From an uncultured Bacillota bacterium (GTDB lineage: Bacteria > Bacillota_I > Bacilli_A > Erysipelotrichales > Coprobacillaceae): 64,000 nucleotides of DNA. Below, in pieces: positions 54,101 to 62,534 of the stretch; within the stretch, counting starts at the first letter, position 1, and every line of letters begins with the position of its first letter. The stretch covers positions 1-64,000 of the forward strand of contig CASETM010000080.1 of NCBI GenBank assembly GCA_949290865.1, in the 5' to 3' direction. The notes beneath the pieces were generated by a model that searched no databases, had not been told where the DNA came from, and saw only the letters and a list, made by a program, of their open reading frames with translations. The translations under genes and the position numbers were made by a program.

Positions 54101-55021
54101 TTAGTACTCTATTGCCTGAATCCCATTGAGGACATCATAAACGTCCTGAGCATCAACATTATAATCCAGTTCAATATCTTTCATTTCTATATCTATATAC
54201 TGTAAAGAGGCCAGATGATAGTGAATTGCTGCCGCAATAGCACGATAATCCATATCATCGATATAGCGCGGATAAATCGTATACAGATAAAAATCCAGAA
54301 ACTGCTGACAAAGCTGATAAAGAGAGGGATTGTCATTTTCAATAACATCTGCCAGCAGCTGATCAATCACTCCCCTTGCCTCCTGAGTCAAGACCATAGG
54401 TTCATATAAAGGATTAATATCATAGCTGATGCCGTTTTTGACAACAGACATTTCTTCATCAATTTCCTGATCGATCATCACTTCGATTAACAGACTTTTC
54501 GCAAAATCAGGTTTATCATTATTGCTGATAAAAGCTTTGACAGCTGGCAGAATTCGACGCACATTCATGCTTTCCAGCTGTTCCAGAGCCATATACAGCA
54601 GTTCTTCATTATAATCATCCCGCGAAAGAATACTAACAATATCTTCTTCATTAAAAACATGCTGGATACTTCCTTCATAAGATGCATTCTGCTTGGCTAA
54701 AAGCAAATCATCATAGGCAGCATTAAACATTGTTTCGTACTGATAGGGTATATAAGGCATCGACAGTTCTTCAACGATGATATTGATAGCTTCTTCATAT
54801 TTTTCCAGTTCTTTCAGCACTGAGACATAAATAGCAACCACATCATAATAAGTCTGTTCAGCTAAAGCCTTGGCTTTAATGCCTTCACGATAAGCCTGAT
54901 CATATTCTTTTAAAGCATAAAGACAGACCAGTCTTTGATATCTGACATTTTCATCATCCTGATCCGTCAGATACTGCAAAGCTTCTTTATATTTTCCAAG
55001 TTCTATCAGATCTTCTATCAT
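54101..55021 (-). CDS. YsoA-like tetratricopeptide protein
   Basis: A 306-residue all-helical soluble protein with degenerate tetratricopeptide repeats (LIELGKYKEALQYLTDQDDE, CLYALKEYDQAYREGI, VLKELEKYEEAINIIVEEL). It resembles Bacillus YsoA in type and position next to tig; function there is unknown, and it is presumably a protein-binding scaffold. The ATG overlaps the stop of a 45-residue gene by 4 bp, so the two are coupled. Confidence 0.8.
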   Translation of the reverse strand: MIEDLIELGKYKEALQYLTDQDDENVRYQRLVCLYALKEYDQAYREGIKAKALAEQTYYDVVAIYVSVLKELEKYEEAINIIVEELSMPYIPYQYETMFNAAYDDLLLAKQNASYEGSIQHVFNEEDIVSILSRDDYNEELLYMALEQLESMNVRRILPAVKAFISNNDKPDFAKSLLIEVMIDQEIDEEMSVVKNGISYDINPLYEPMVLTQEARGVIDQLLADVIENDNPSLYQLCQQFLDFYLYTIYPRYIDDMDYRAIAAAIHYHLASLQYIDIEMKDIELDYNVDAQDVYDVLNGIQAIEY

Positions 55022-55155
55022 TGGTCATCATCATCCTCGTCATCAAATTCATAAGTCATTTCTGGCATCTTATCTTCTTCATGCAATTGATTCATGATTT
55101 CTAGATATTTGTCAGATTTATTATTCTTTACAAATTCATCATCAGTTAATGGCAT
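55018..55155 (-). CDS. Small acidic protein, 45 residues
   Basis: ATG 55155 follows GAGGAGG by 7 nt and starts MPLTDDEFVKNNKSDKYLEI; the C-terminus is a run of acidic residues (FDDEDDDDQ). The stop overlaps the ATG of the YsoA-like gene (ATGA). Strong ribosome binding site, coupling and biased composition argue that it is real. Function unknown; such acidic tails suggest binding to a basic partner or metal. Confidence 0.72.
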   Translation of the reverse strand: MPLTDDEFVKNNKSDKYLEIMNQLHEEDKMPEMTYEFDDEDDDDQ

Positions 55156-55217
55156 TATATTACCTCCTCATTTAACTCTTATAATATAGAATAAATATTT
55201 CAAAAACGCAACTCTAA

Positions 55218-55246
55218 GTCATATTTTTTATGATAAGACATATTTT
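55218..55246 (+). promoter_or_regulatory. Sigma-E-like promoter before the gerM homologue
   Basis: GTCATATT (55218-55225), 13-nt spacer, CATATTTT (55239-55246). The -35 box is a full match to the sigma-E pattern, the -10 box a partial one (CATACAAT expected). Spacer length is the same as before the spoVID homologue. Confidence 0.5.
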
Positions 55247-55262
55247 ATAGCAGGGTGATCAA

Positions 55263-56180
55263 ATGCATAAGAAATATTTAAGATATATAACATTGACATC
55301 ATTATGTTTACTGGTAGGTTTAAGCTATTTCTTCACAGCAGACAATGAAGAAACCGCTGTCGAAACTAAAAAGGAAGAAAATATGCAAACTGTCATATTC
55401 AAAGATGAAACAGATACACTGATTCCAGTCAGTGTCGATATCGGCAACGAAAACGAACAGGAAAATAACTATCGTGGTATCATAGAAATGATGAAATCAA
55501 GTGACTATGAAACTCTTGGTTTATATCCAATATTTGACAAACAGCTGGAAATCAACACGCTGATCATCGAAAATGATCAGCTGACGTTTGATTTCACCAA
55601 CCATCTTAATGTTCAAAATGATCAGGAAGCTCTGGACATCTGCGAAGCGCTCAGCTATGTCTTCTGTAATGATGAAATTCAGAAAGTCAATATCCAGATC
55701 GATGGTCAAACTGTTTCTTCTCTGGAAAACTCAACAGTTCCTCTTTCCTGCATAACCAGTCAATTAGGTATCAATAACTTTGAAAGTTCAACTTCTGATT
55801 TATATAAAACATCTTCCGTTATCGTCTATAATGAAAAAGAAATTGCTGGACAGACTTACTATGTTCCTGTAACAACCAGAATTGATGATCTTGAAAGTTC
55901 ATTAGATACTAAGGTCTCTTTACTACTGGATAATTTTGACTATACAACAAAAATAACAACTGATCAGCAATGCAGTCTTAGTGACGGTATACTCTCTGTC
56001 TACCTTTCTTCTACAATACTTGATGACAGTGAAACAATTTCTCCAGTTTTGTATCAGCGCCTGGAAAAATCACTTTTATCTTTACCAGATGTCTATCAGG
56101 TCGATATCTATATTGATGGACAGCTGATAGAAAACAGTGAAGAAGTCAGTTCAATAATTGATAATAAAATACAATTATAG
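55263..56180 (+). CDS. gerM: GerM-like protein with two GerMN domains
   Basis: A 305-residue exported protein: N-terminal signal-anchor (ITLTSLCLLVGLSYFFTA, without a clear lipobox), then two GerMN-type domains (about 50-170 with LTFDFTNHLNVQNDQEALDI and VNIQIDGQTV; about 185-300 with LLLDNFDYTTKI and VDIYIDGQLI). In Bacillus GerM is needed in spore formation and germination. The gerM-ysnB order also matches Bacillus loosely. GGGTGAT precedes the ATG. It reads divergently from the ysoA operon. Confidence 0.82.
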   Translation: MHKKYLRYITLTSLCLLVGLSYFFTADNEETAVETKKEENMQTVIFKDETDTLIPVSVDIGNENEQENNYRGIIEMMKSSDYETLGLYPIFDKQLEINTLIIENDQLTFDFTNHLNVQNDQEALDICEALSYVFCNDEIQKVNIQIDGQTVSSLENSTVPLSCITSQLGINNFESSTSDLYKTSSVIVYNEKEIAGQTYYVPVTTRIDDLESSLDTKVSLLLDNFDYTTKITTDQQCSLSDGILSVYLSSTILDDSETISPVLYQRLEKSLLSLPDVYQVDIYIDGQLIENSEEVSSIIDNKIQL

Positions 56181-56223
56181 TAGCAGTTTTCAAGATTTTT
56201 GTTATAATATCAATGGTGATATT

Positions 56224-56697
56224 ATGAAAAAAATAGTCGTTATGTCAGACAGTCACGGTTATCATCAGATGATCGATGAAGTCAGAGAAAGAGAACCTGA
56301 TGGAGATTATTATGTTCACTGTGGAGACAGTGAAGCTCCTGTCGAAATGATGAGACATTGGTTATGTGTAAAAGGGAATAATGACTGGTATTCAGATTTT
56401 AATGATAAAATTATCTTTCAGGCTGAAGACGTCCGTTTTCTGGTCGTTCATGGTCATCGCTTTGGATACAGCGACAGAGAATCCCGTATGATCTATGCCT
56501 TACAGGAAAGTGAATGTGATGTTCTGCTGTCAGGTCATACCCATGTTCCTATGTGTAAAGATGTTGATGGTTATATTCTGATCAATCCTGGATCAACAAC
56601 ATTGCCTAGAGGCGGAAGTTCACGCAGCTACTGTGTTATTATTGTTGATGGCAGAAATATTTCAGTGAATTTTAAAAATTTAGACAAAAACTCTTGA
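56224..56697 (+). CDS. YfcE/YsnB-type metallophosphoesterase
   Basis: A 157-residue single-domain phosphodiesterase with a two-metal site. VVMSDSHGYHQMI (D-x-H), VHCGDSE (GD), VKGNNDWY (GNxD), VVHGHRFG and LLSGHTHVPM (GHTH) give all metal ligands, then INPGSTTLPRG. Members cleave simple phosphodiesters or cyclic nucleotides in vitro; the cellular substrate is unknown. ATG 56224 follows GGTGAT; the frame upstream overlaps gerM and is rejected. It follows gerM by 43 nt. Confidence 0.9.
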   Translation: MKKIVVMSDSHGYHQMIDEVREREPDGDYYVHCGDSEAPVEMMRHWLCVKGNNDWYSDFNDKIIFQAEDVRFLVVHGHRFGYSDRESRMIYALQESECDVLLSGHTHVPMCKDVDGYILINPGSTTLPRGGSSRSYCVIIVDGRNISVNFKNLDKNS

Positions 56698-56722
56698 TTT
56701 TTTAAAAAAATCATGTTACTAT
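56694..56722 (+). promoter_or_regulatory. Promoter of tRNA-Arg
   Basis: TTGATT (56694-56699), 17-nt spacer, TACTAT (56717-56722); about 28 nt before the tRNA. It overlaps the stop codon of the phosphoesterase gene. Confidence 0.6.
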
Positions 56723-56749
56723 TTCAAAGCAGTTGATTGAAATAGTTAT

Positions 56750-56826
56750 GTCTACGTAGCTCAGCTGGATAGAGCACACGCCTTCTAAGCGTGCGGTCAG
56801 GGGTTCGAATCCCTTCGTGGACGCCA
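56750..56826 (+). tRNA. tRNA-Arg (UCU anticodon)
   Basis: A 77-nt cloverleaf with CCA encoded. Acceptor arms GTCTACG / CGTGGAC pair with one T-G; D-arm region GCTCAGCTGGATAGAGC; anticodon loop CTTCTAA with TCT at 56784-56786 reading AGA codons; T-arm GGGG-TTCGAAT-CCCT. Followed by a terminator. Confidence 0.97.
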
Positions 56827-56836
56827 TTTAAAAAAT

Positions 56837-56861
56837 AACGATTAGAAATAATCGTTTTTTT
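56837..56861 (+). terminator. Terminator of tRNA-Arg
   Basis: AACGATTA-GAAA-TAATCGTT followed by TTTTT on the plus strand; it also faces the convergent end of birA. Confidence 0.85.
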
Positions 56862-56883
56862 ATATTTAAAAGAGGTAGCGCAG

Positions 56884-57597
56884 CTACCTCTTATCCTTTT
56901 GATGGGAATTATTTTGAGATAAAGTAATTTCATTGACGAGCATTTGATGAATCTGATTATTCTCATCAATATATTCAACCATTCCCTGACCGTTAATCTT
57001 TAAAAACGATATTCTTCCATAGTCCCTGTAATCAAGCCATTTCCCTTTCAGATAGGAACGCCGATTCAGTTCATCCAGAATGACATCAAACTGACCGTGG
57101 TAATACATCTCCATATGATGATTCATAGAAACAATGAGACTCGCCAACACTTCATTGATATCACACTCCTGATGTATGATATCTTTCATACATATATAAG
57201 GTCTGGCATCATTGACATTGATACCAATACCGGAAATGATCCCTTTTAGATCCGGATCAAGAATAGTTTCTACAAGCATACCGCATATTTTCTGATCACC
57301 AGCATAAATATCATTAGGCCATTTGATTTTTGCTTCAATGCCATATTTTCCTAACACATCAATAACACTGGCAGCGCTGATCATCGTATATTTCCAGGCT
57401 TCCTGAATATCTGTGATATCCTTATACAGGAAAGTGACCGCCAGATTCTGATTGCTACTGCTCCAGACATGCCCTCTTCGCCCTTTGCCAGAAGTCTGTC
57501 TTTTAGCCTGAACACAGGCACATGCTGGCAGCTGCTGATATATTTTCTTTATATATTCATTTGTCGAATCAACTTCATCTAGTCTTATGATCTTCAT
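56884..57597 (-). CDS. birA: Biotin-protein ligase without DNA-binding domain
   Basis: A 237-residue enzyme that attaches biotin to the carrier protein of acetyl-CoA carboxylase via biotinyl-AMP. SGKGRRGHVWSSS is the biotinyl-AMP loop (GRGRRG type), KWPNDIY and GIGINVN are core motifs. There is no N-terminal winged helix, so it cannot repress transcription like the long BirA. Its ATG overlaps the bioY stop by 4 bp. It is the last gene of the fatty-acid operon. Confidence 0.94.
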   Translation of the reverse strand: MKIIRLDEVDSTNEYIKKIYQQLPACACVQAKRQTSGKGRRGHVWSSSNQNLAVTFLYKDITDIQEAWKYTMISAASVIDVLGKYGIEAKIKWPNDIYAGDQKICGMLVETILDPDLKGIISGIGINVNDARPYICMKDIIHQECDINEVLASLIVSMNHHMEMYYHGQFDVILDELNRRSYLKGKWLDYRDYGRISFLKINGQGMVEYIDENNQIHQMLVNEITLSQNNSHQKDKR

Positions 57598-58118
57598 AAT
57601 GTATCCTGTTTATACAGTCTGATTTTTTCACTGAGAACAATCGAAACGATGATCTTCAAAGCATCTCCAGCCAAGAACGGAACAACACACATCATCAGTG
57701 AAGATATCAGATCAAACTTCATGACATACATAAACCAGGCTGTTCCAATCACATAGCAGACCAGTGTCCCCGTCACACAGCCTATGATCTTATTCACGAT
57801 ACTCTTATTATAGCCAAGCCAGGATATGACAAAACACATAATTGGAAAAGCAAAAATATATCCACCATTATAACTGAGGAGCGACCCCAGACCACCAGTA
57901 AATCCAGCAAATACCGGCAGTCCTGCAGCCCCCATCAGAATATAGCAGCCTGATACATAAAAGGCATGTTTTGGTTTCGCTAATAAAGCAATGATATAAA
58001 TACCTAGTGTCTGTAAAGTAATCGGTACGTAACCTAAATCAATCTTAATTTGTGCCAGAATAATCAACATACATAGCAACAATGCCATCTGACACATGAT
58101 CCTAACTTTAGAATTCAT
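57594..58118 (-). CDS. bioY: Biotin transporter BioY (substrate-binding membrane subunit)
   Basis: A 174-residue membrane protein with about six helices, the S component of an ECF vitamin transporter. LGYVPITLQTLGIYIIALL and the region AAGLPVFAGFTGGLGSLLSYNGGYIFAFP are diagnostic. It needs an ECF module coded elsewhere. It overlaps fabZ by 1 nt (TAATG) and birA by 4 nt. Its place implies biotin is taken up for fatty-acid synthesis. Confidence 0.95.
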   Translation of the reverse strand: MNSKVRIMCQMALLLCMLIILAQIKIDLGYVPITLQTLGIYIIALLAKPKHAFYVSGCYILMGAAGLPVFAGFTGGLGSLLSYNGGYIFAFPIMCFVISWLGYNKSIVNKIIGCVTGTLVCYVIGTAWFMYVMKFDLISSLMMCVVPFLAGDALKIIVSIVLSEKIRLYKQDTL

Positions 58119-58543
58119 TACTGAATAGCAAATGTTAATTCAGCTTTAACAACAACTTTGCCATTAACCTTAGCTGTTGCTTCACCGATACCAATAGGTC
58201 CTTTCTGTTTAACTAAAACACATTCCATTTCAACAACATCTCCAGGAATGACCTGACCTTTGAATCGACAGTTTTTAATTCCCCCAAAGAAAACCAGTTT
58301 TCCTTTATTCTCTTCTTTTGATAAAATAGCAATACATCCTACCTGAGCCAGCGCTTCTACGATCAAAACTCCTGGCATAACATGATGAGTTGGGAAATGT
58401 CCACAGAACTGCATTTCGTTGACACTTACACATTTAATACCTCTGGCAAATTTCCCTGGTTCGTAATCAGTAATACGGTCTACCAGTGAAAAAGGATATC
58501 TGTGGGGATTGATTTCCTGAATCTGATTACTGTTTAATTCCAT
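58118..58543 (-). CDS. fabZ: 3-hydroxyacyl-ACP dehydratase
   Basis: A 141-residue hot-dog-fold enzyme that removes water from 3-hydroxyacyl-ACP. PHRYPFSLVDRI and the catalytic segment FCGHFPTHHVMPGVLIVEALAQ (His, then Glu) are complete. No fabA/isomerase partner is visible. AAGGGAGA precedes the ATG; 2 nt after fabF. Confidence 0.96.
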   Translation of the reverse strand: MELNSNQIQEINPHRYPFSLVDRITDYEPGKFARGIKCVSVNEMQFCGHFPTHHVMPGVLIVEALAQVGCIAILSKEENKGKLVFFGGIKNCRFKGQVIPGDVVEMECVLVKQKGPIGIGEATAKVNGKVVVKAELTFAIQ

Positions 58544-58545
58544 AA

Positions 58546-59787
58546 TTATTCTCCCTTATATTTTTTAAAAACAATAGAAGCATTGTGTCCACCAAATCCT
58601 AATGAATTTGACATTGCATATTCATATGCCATATGTCTTCCTTCATTTGGTACGATATCTAAATCACAAACTTCATCTTTTTCTTTATAGTTGATCGTTG
58701 CTGGTACATAATCATTTTCCAATCCTTTGCAGACAATGACACCTTCAATTGCCCCAGCAGCACCTAAACAATGCCCCGTATTTCCTTTTGTTGAAGATAC
58801 CATGACATCTTTGGCATGATCTTTCATGACTGCTTTAACAGCCGCTGTTTCACATTTATCATTTAATGGTGTAGATGTTCCATGAGCATTGATATAGTCA
58901 ATATCGCTATATTGAATACCTGCATCATCAATAGCGTTCTGCATGGCTTTTGCCCCACCTTCACCATTTTCCAATGGAGCAGTAATGTGATTAGCATCAC
59001 AGCTGACACCATAACCAACCATTTCACAATAGATCTTTGCTCCTCTGGCTTTGGCATGTTCATATTCTTCTAATAATAAGATACCTGCACCTTCACCCAT
59101 GACAAAACCACTTCTTTCTTTATCAAATGGGATAGAGGCTCTGTTTTTATCTTCACTTTCACATAAAGCTTTCATTGATGTAAATCCACCAATACCTAAA
59201 GGTGTAATTGATGCTTCACATCCACCAGCCAGCATAAGATCCTGATAACCATCTCGAATATTTCTGAAAGCATCTCCAATCGCATTGGTTCCACCTGCAC
59301 AAGCTGTAACAGGAGTTGTACATAATCCTTGTGCTTTAAATTCAATGGCAATATTTCCAGCTGCCAGGTTCACAATCGTCATTGGAATAAAATATGGAGA
59401 AACACGATCATAACCTTTTTTCAAAGCTTTTTCATGATTGGTTTCGATAGAACCGATTCCACCGATCCCACTGGAAACAACAACACCAAAACGGTCATGA
59501 TCAATTTTATCTAAATCGATCTGAGAATCTTTGATTGCTTCTTTGGCTGCAATCAAACCATACTGAATAAATTTATCCATTTTTCTGACAGCTTTTTTAT
59601 CTAAAAAAGCTGTTACATCTAAATCTTTTACTTCTCCAGCCAGTTTTACTTTCATATCAGAAGTATCAAAATGAGTAATCTTATCGATTCCACAACGACC
59701 TTCCAGGATTCCTTGCCACATTTCATCAACATTATTTCCAATTGGTGTAACAGCACCTAAACCAGTGACAACAACTCTTCTTTTCAT
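58546..59787 (-). CDS. fabF: 3-oxoacyl-ACP synthase II
   Basis: A 413-residue condensing enzyme for chain elongation. The active-site Cys is in VTACAGGTNAIGDAF; the two His are in NAHGTSTPLND and KGNTGHCLGAAG; the N-terminus RRVVVTGLGAVTPIG and GFGGHNASIVF at the end are typical. AGGAGG precedes the ATG. It follows fabG by 11 nt. Confidence 0.97.
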   Translation of the reverse strand: MKRRVVVTGLGAVTPIGNNVDEMWQGILEGRCGIDKITHFDTSDMKVKLAGEVKDLDVTAFLDKKAVRKMDKFIQYGLIAAKEAIKDSQIDLDKIDHDRFGVVVSSGIGGIGSIETNHEKALKKGYDRVSPYFIPMTIVNLAAGNIAIEFKAQGLCTTPVTACAGGTNAIGDAFRNIRDGYQDLMLAGGCEASITPLGIGGFTSMKALCESEDKNRASIPFDKERSGFVMGEGAGILLLEEYEHAKARGAKIYCEMVGYGVSCDANHITAPLENGEGGAKAMQNAIDDAGIQYSDIDYINAHGTSTPLNDKCETAAVKAVMKDHAKDVMVSSTKGNTGHCLGAAGAIEGVIVCKGLENDYVPATINYKEKDEVCDLDIVPNEGRHMAYEYAMSNSLGFGGHNASIVFKKYKGE

Positions 59788-59798
59788 CTGTTTTCCTC

Positions 59799-60551
59799 CT
59801 ACATTGCCATTCCGCCATCTACATGTATTGTCTGTCCGGTAATATATTTTGCATCATCGCTTGCTAAGAACAATACTGTATTGGCAATATCATCAACTTC
59901 TCCTAAACTGCCAAGAGGAATCTGTGATAACATCTGCTGCTTGATTTCATCACTTAAAACATCTGTCATTGCTGTTTTGATAAATCCAGGAGCAACAGCA
60001 TTAACTGTAATTCCTCGACTGCCAACTTCTCTGGCAAGAGACATTGTCATCCCAATGATTCCTGCTTTACTTGCTGAATAATTAACCTGTCCAGCATTTC
60101 CCATAACACCAACAACTGAAGATAAAGAAACGATACGTCCGTATTTCTGTTTCATCATCAAACGTGTTGCATGTTTCATACAGTTGAAAGTTCCCTTCAG
60201 GTTAACATCAATAACACTGTCAAAATCAGATTCTTTCATTCTCATGATCAGATTGTCTCTTGTGATACCAGCGTTATTGATCAGAATATCAATACGTCCA
60301 AATTCTTTTTTCACCTGATCAAACATATCTTTTGTTTCTTCAAATGAAGCAACATTTGCTGCCATTAATACACATTTGACACCATACTGTTCAACTTCCT
60401 GTTTTGCCTGTTCGGCAATTTCTTTATTATTTCCAAAATCAATATAATTGATAATAATATCTGCACCTTCACTGGCCAGCTTTAAAGCAATTGCTTTACC
60501 AATTCCCTGTCCACCACCAGTCACTAAAGCGACTTTATGTTCTAATTTCAT
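59799..60551 (-). CDS. fabG: 3-oxoacyl-ACP reductase
   Basis: A 250-residue NADPH-dependent short-chain dehydrogenase. [20 protein letters not shown] is the cofactor loop; the Ser-Tyr-Lys set is in [21 protein letters not shown] (listed piecewise: SLSSVVG and NYSASKAG); [10 protein letters not shown] and [10 protein letters not shown] are typical of FabG. AAGGAGA precedes the ATG. Confidence 0.96.
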   Translation of the reverse strand: MKLEHKVALVTGGGQGIGKAIALKLASEGADIIINYIDFGNNKEIAEQAKQEVEQYGVKCVLMAANVASFEETKDMFDQVKKEFGRIDILINNAGITRDNLIMRMKESDFDSVIDVNLKGTFNCMKHATRLMMKQKYGRIVSLSSVVGVMGNAGQVNYSASKAGIIGMTMSLAREVGSRGITVNAVAPGFIKTAMTDVLSDEIKQQMLSQIPLGSLGEVDDIANTVLFLASDDAKYITGQTIHVDGGMAM

Positions 60552-60553
60552 TT

Positions 60554-61474
60554 TTATTCTCCTTGTAAATCGCTGATTAATTTATCTAATGATTCTTTAT
60601 CTTCAACCTGATATACTTTCTTAGTCTTGTCAATTTTTCTAACAAAACCACTTAAAACCTTACCAGGACCAATTTCTACAAATGTATCAACACCTTGTGC
60701 AATCATATAACGGATGCTGTCTTCAAAATAAACTGAAGATTTGACCTGTTTCACTAACATTCCAGCAACAGTTTCATTATCCTGTAAAGGTAAAGCTGTT
60801 GTATTAAAGATCACTGGAATCTGCATATCATGAAAATCAACACTTTCAAATTTTTCTTTTAAAGCAACAGATGCACTTTCCAATAAAGACGTATGGAAAG
60901 GTCCAGACGTATTTAAAGGAATCATTCTCTTAGCTCCTGCTTCTTTAGCCAGGGCTTCTGCTTTTTCTACTGCAGGTCTTTCACCAGTAACAACCAGCTG
61001 CCCAGGACAGTTATAATTGGCAATCGAAACAACCCCCAGATCACTGGCCTGTTGGCAGATATCCAGTAAAACTTCTCGGCTTAGTCCCATAACAGCAACC
61101 ATCTTACTGTCAATTCCTACAACCGCATCTTCCATCGCCTGACCTCTCAGTCTGACAACATCGATCACCGTATCGTTATCCAAAACCCCAGCTGCATTCA
61201 ATGCTGAATATTCACCTAATGAAAGACCGGCAACATAACTTGGTCTGATTCCATTTTTCTTTAACAGTTCACTGACAGCAACTGCAAACAGAACCATACA
61301 AGGCTGGGTATGACTTGTTTTTGATAGAGTTTCAATAGGTCCTTCAAAACATAATTCTTTTAAATCAGGATACTGATCAAACAGCTGTCTGGCTTCATCG
61401 TAATTTTCATACAATGATTTTCCCATTCCAACTTTTTGACTTCCCTGTCCTGCATATAAAAATCCAATCTTCAT
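60554..61474 (-). CDS. fabD: Malonyl-CoA:ACP transacylase
   Basis: A 306-residue acyltransferase that loads malonyl on [18 protein letters not shown] is the N-terminal signature, the catalytic Ser is in [16 protein letters not shown] and the catalytic His in [17 protein letters not shown] precedes the ATG, 1 nt after the upstream gene. Confidence 0.96.
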   Translation of the reverse strand: MKIGFLYAGQGSQKVGMGKSLYENYDEARQLFDQYPDLKELCFEGPIETLSKTSHTQPCMVLFAVAVSELLKKNGIRPSYVAGLSLGEYSALNAAGVLDNDTVIDVVRLRGQAMEDAVVGIDSKMVAVMGLSREVLLDICQQASDLGVVSIANYNCPGQLVVTGERPAVEKAEALAKEAGAKRMIPLNTSGPFHTSLLESASVALKEKFESVDFHDMQIPVIFNTTALPLQDNETVAGMLVKQVKSSVYFEDSIRYMIAQGVDTFVEIGPGKVLSGFVRKIDKTKKVYQVEDKESLDKLISDLQGE

Positions 61475-61475
61475 C

Positions 61476-62534
61476 TTAATCTCCCATTAATTCTTCTATA
61501 AGATCCTTTACTGAAATCAATTTATCACTTCTATAACCATTGGTACCACTGAATATCAGACCTTCATCAATATTTCCTTTGCACGCTTCGATCAGTGCTT
61601 TTGAAATACAGTAAGGTGTCGTTTTGACATCACAAGGAATCAGACACTGATAGCATTTTTTCACTGGTATTCTTTGTGTCTTGATTGTTTCTGTCAGTTT
61701 ATTTCTAATTGCTCTACCTGGCATCCCTACTGGTGAAGTGACCAGTTCAATATCTTCTTTTTTAGCCTTTAAAAACATTTCTTTATATTTATCGCTGGCA
61801 TCACATTCATAAGTCGTAATGAATCTTGTCGCCATCTGCACACCATCAACACCTAATGCCAGATATTTCTGGATATCTTCTTTGGTATAGATACCACCAG
61901 CAACAAAAATTGGAATATGTTTATTGAAAAGACCTTCAAATTCCTTAACAACTTCTTTGACTTCCAGGAAAATTTCTTCCAGCGTCTGTACTTTTCTATT
62001 TAACAGATCTTCCTTCTTGAATCCCAGATGTCCACCTGCCTGACTTCCTTCGATGACAATAAAGTCAGCACATCTTTTATATTTTTTATTCCAATTTCTT
62101 AAAATCAGACGGCATGCTTTGCCACTGGATACAATTGGCGCTATCAGGACATCGTGTCCTTCGACCAGTTGAGGCAGCCTTAATGGCAGTCCTGCACCAG
62201 AAATAATAGCATCAACCCCTGCATCTAATGATGCCTGGATCATTTCATCATAATCTTTAATGGCAACCATTGCATTAACTGCAACCATACCATTTGACTG
62301 AGCGATGTCTTTTGCTTTTTTGATTTCCTTTTTCAAAGCTCTAACATTCGCATTTAAAGTATTATTTTCAAAATCTTCTTCGCGATAGCCAGGATGAGCA
62401 GTAGAAATAACGCCCATTCCTCCGTTTAAGGCAACATGACCTGCCAAATTACCTAAAGAAATCCCAACACCCATTCCTCCTTGAATCAGAGGAATAGATA
62501 TTCTGTAATGATCATTAAATGCGATTTCTTTCAT
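61476..62534 (-). CDS. FabK-like NAD(P)H-dependent flavin oxidoreductase
   Basis: A 352-residue FMN TIM-barrel protein of the nitronate monooxygenase/FabK superfamily: IPLIQGGMGVGISLGNLAG at the N-terminus, VIEGSQAGGHLGF as the FMN-phosphate region, FVAGGIYTKEDI and GVDGVQMATRF. It has an extra C-terminal Cys-rich part, CYQCLIPCDVKTTPYC, possibly metal-binding. It is a paralogue of the neighbouring FabK but longer; the exact reaction in fatty-acid synthesis is unknown. It starts right at the fabK stop (TAAATG). Confidence 0.85.
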   Translation of the reverse strand: MKEIAFNDHYRISIPLIQGGMGVGISLGNLAGHVALNGGMGVISTAHPGYREEDFENNTLNANVRALKKEIKKAKDIAQSNGMVAVNAMVAIKDYDEMIQASLDAGVDAIISGAGLPLRLPQLVEGHDVLIAPIVSSGKACRLILRNWNKKYKRCADFIVIEGSQAGGHLGFKKEDLLNRKVQTLEEIFLEVKEVVKEFEGLFNKHIPIFVAGGIYTKEDIQKYLALGVDGVQMATRFITTYECDASDKYKEMFLKAKKEDIELVTSPVGMPGRAIRNKLTETIKTQRIPVKKCYQCLIPCDVKTTPYCISKALIEACKGNIDEGLIFSGTNGYRSDKLISVKDLIEELMGD

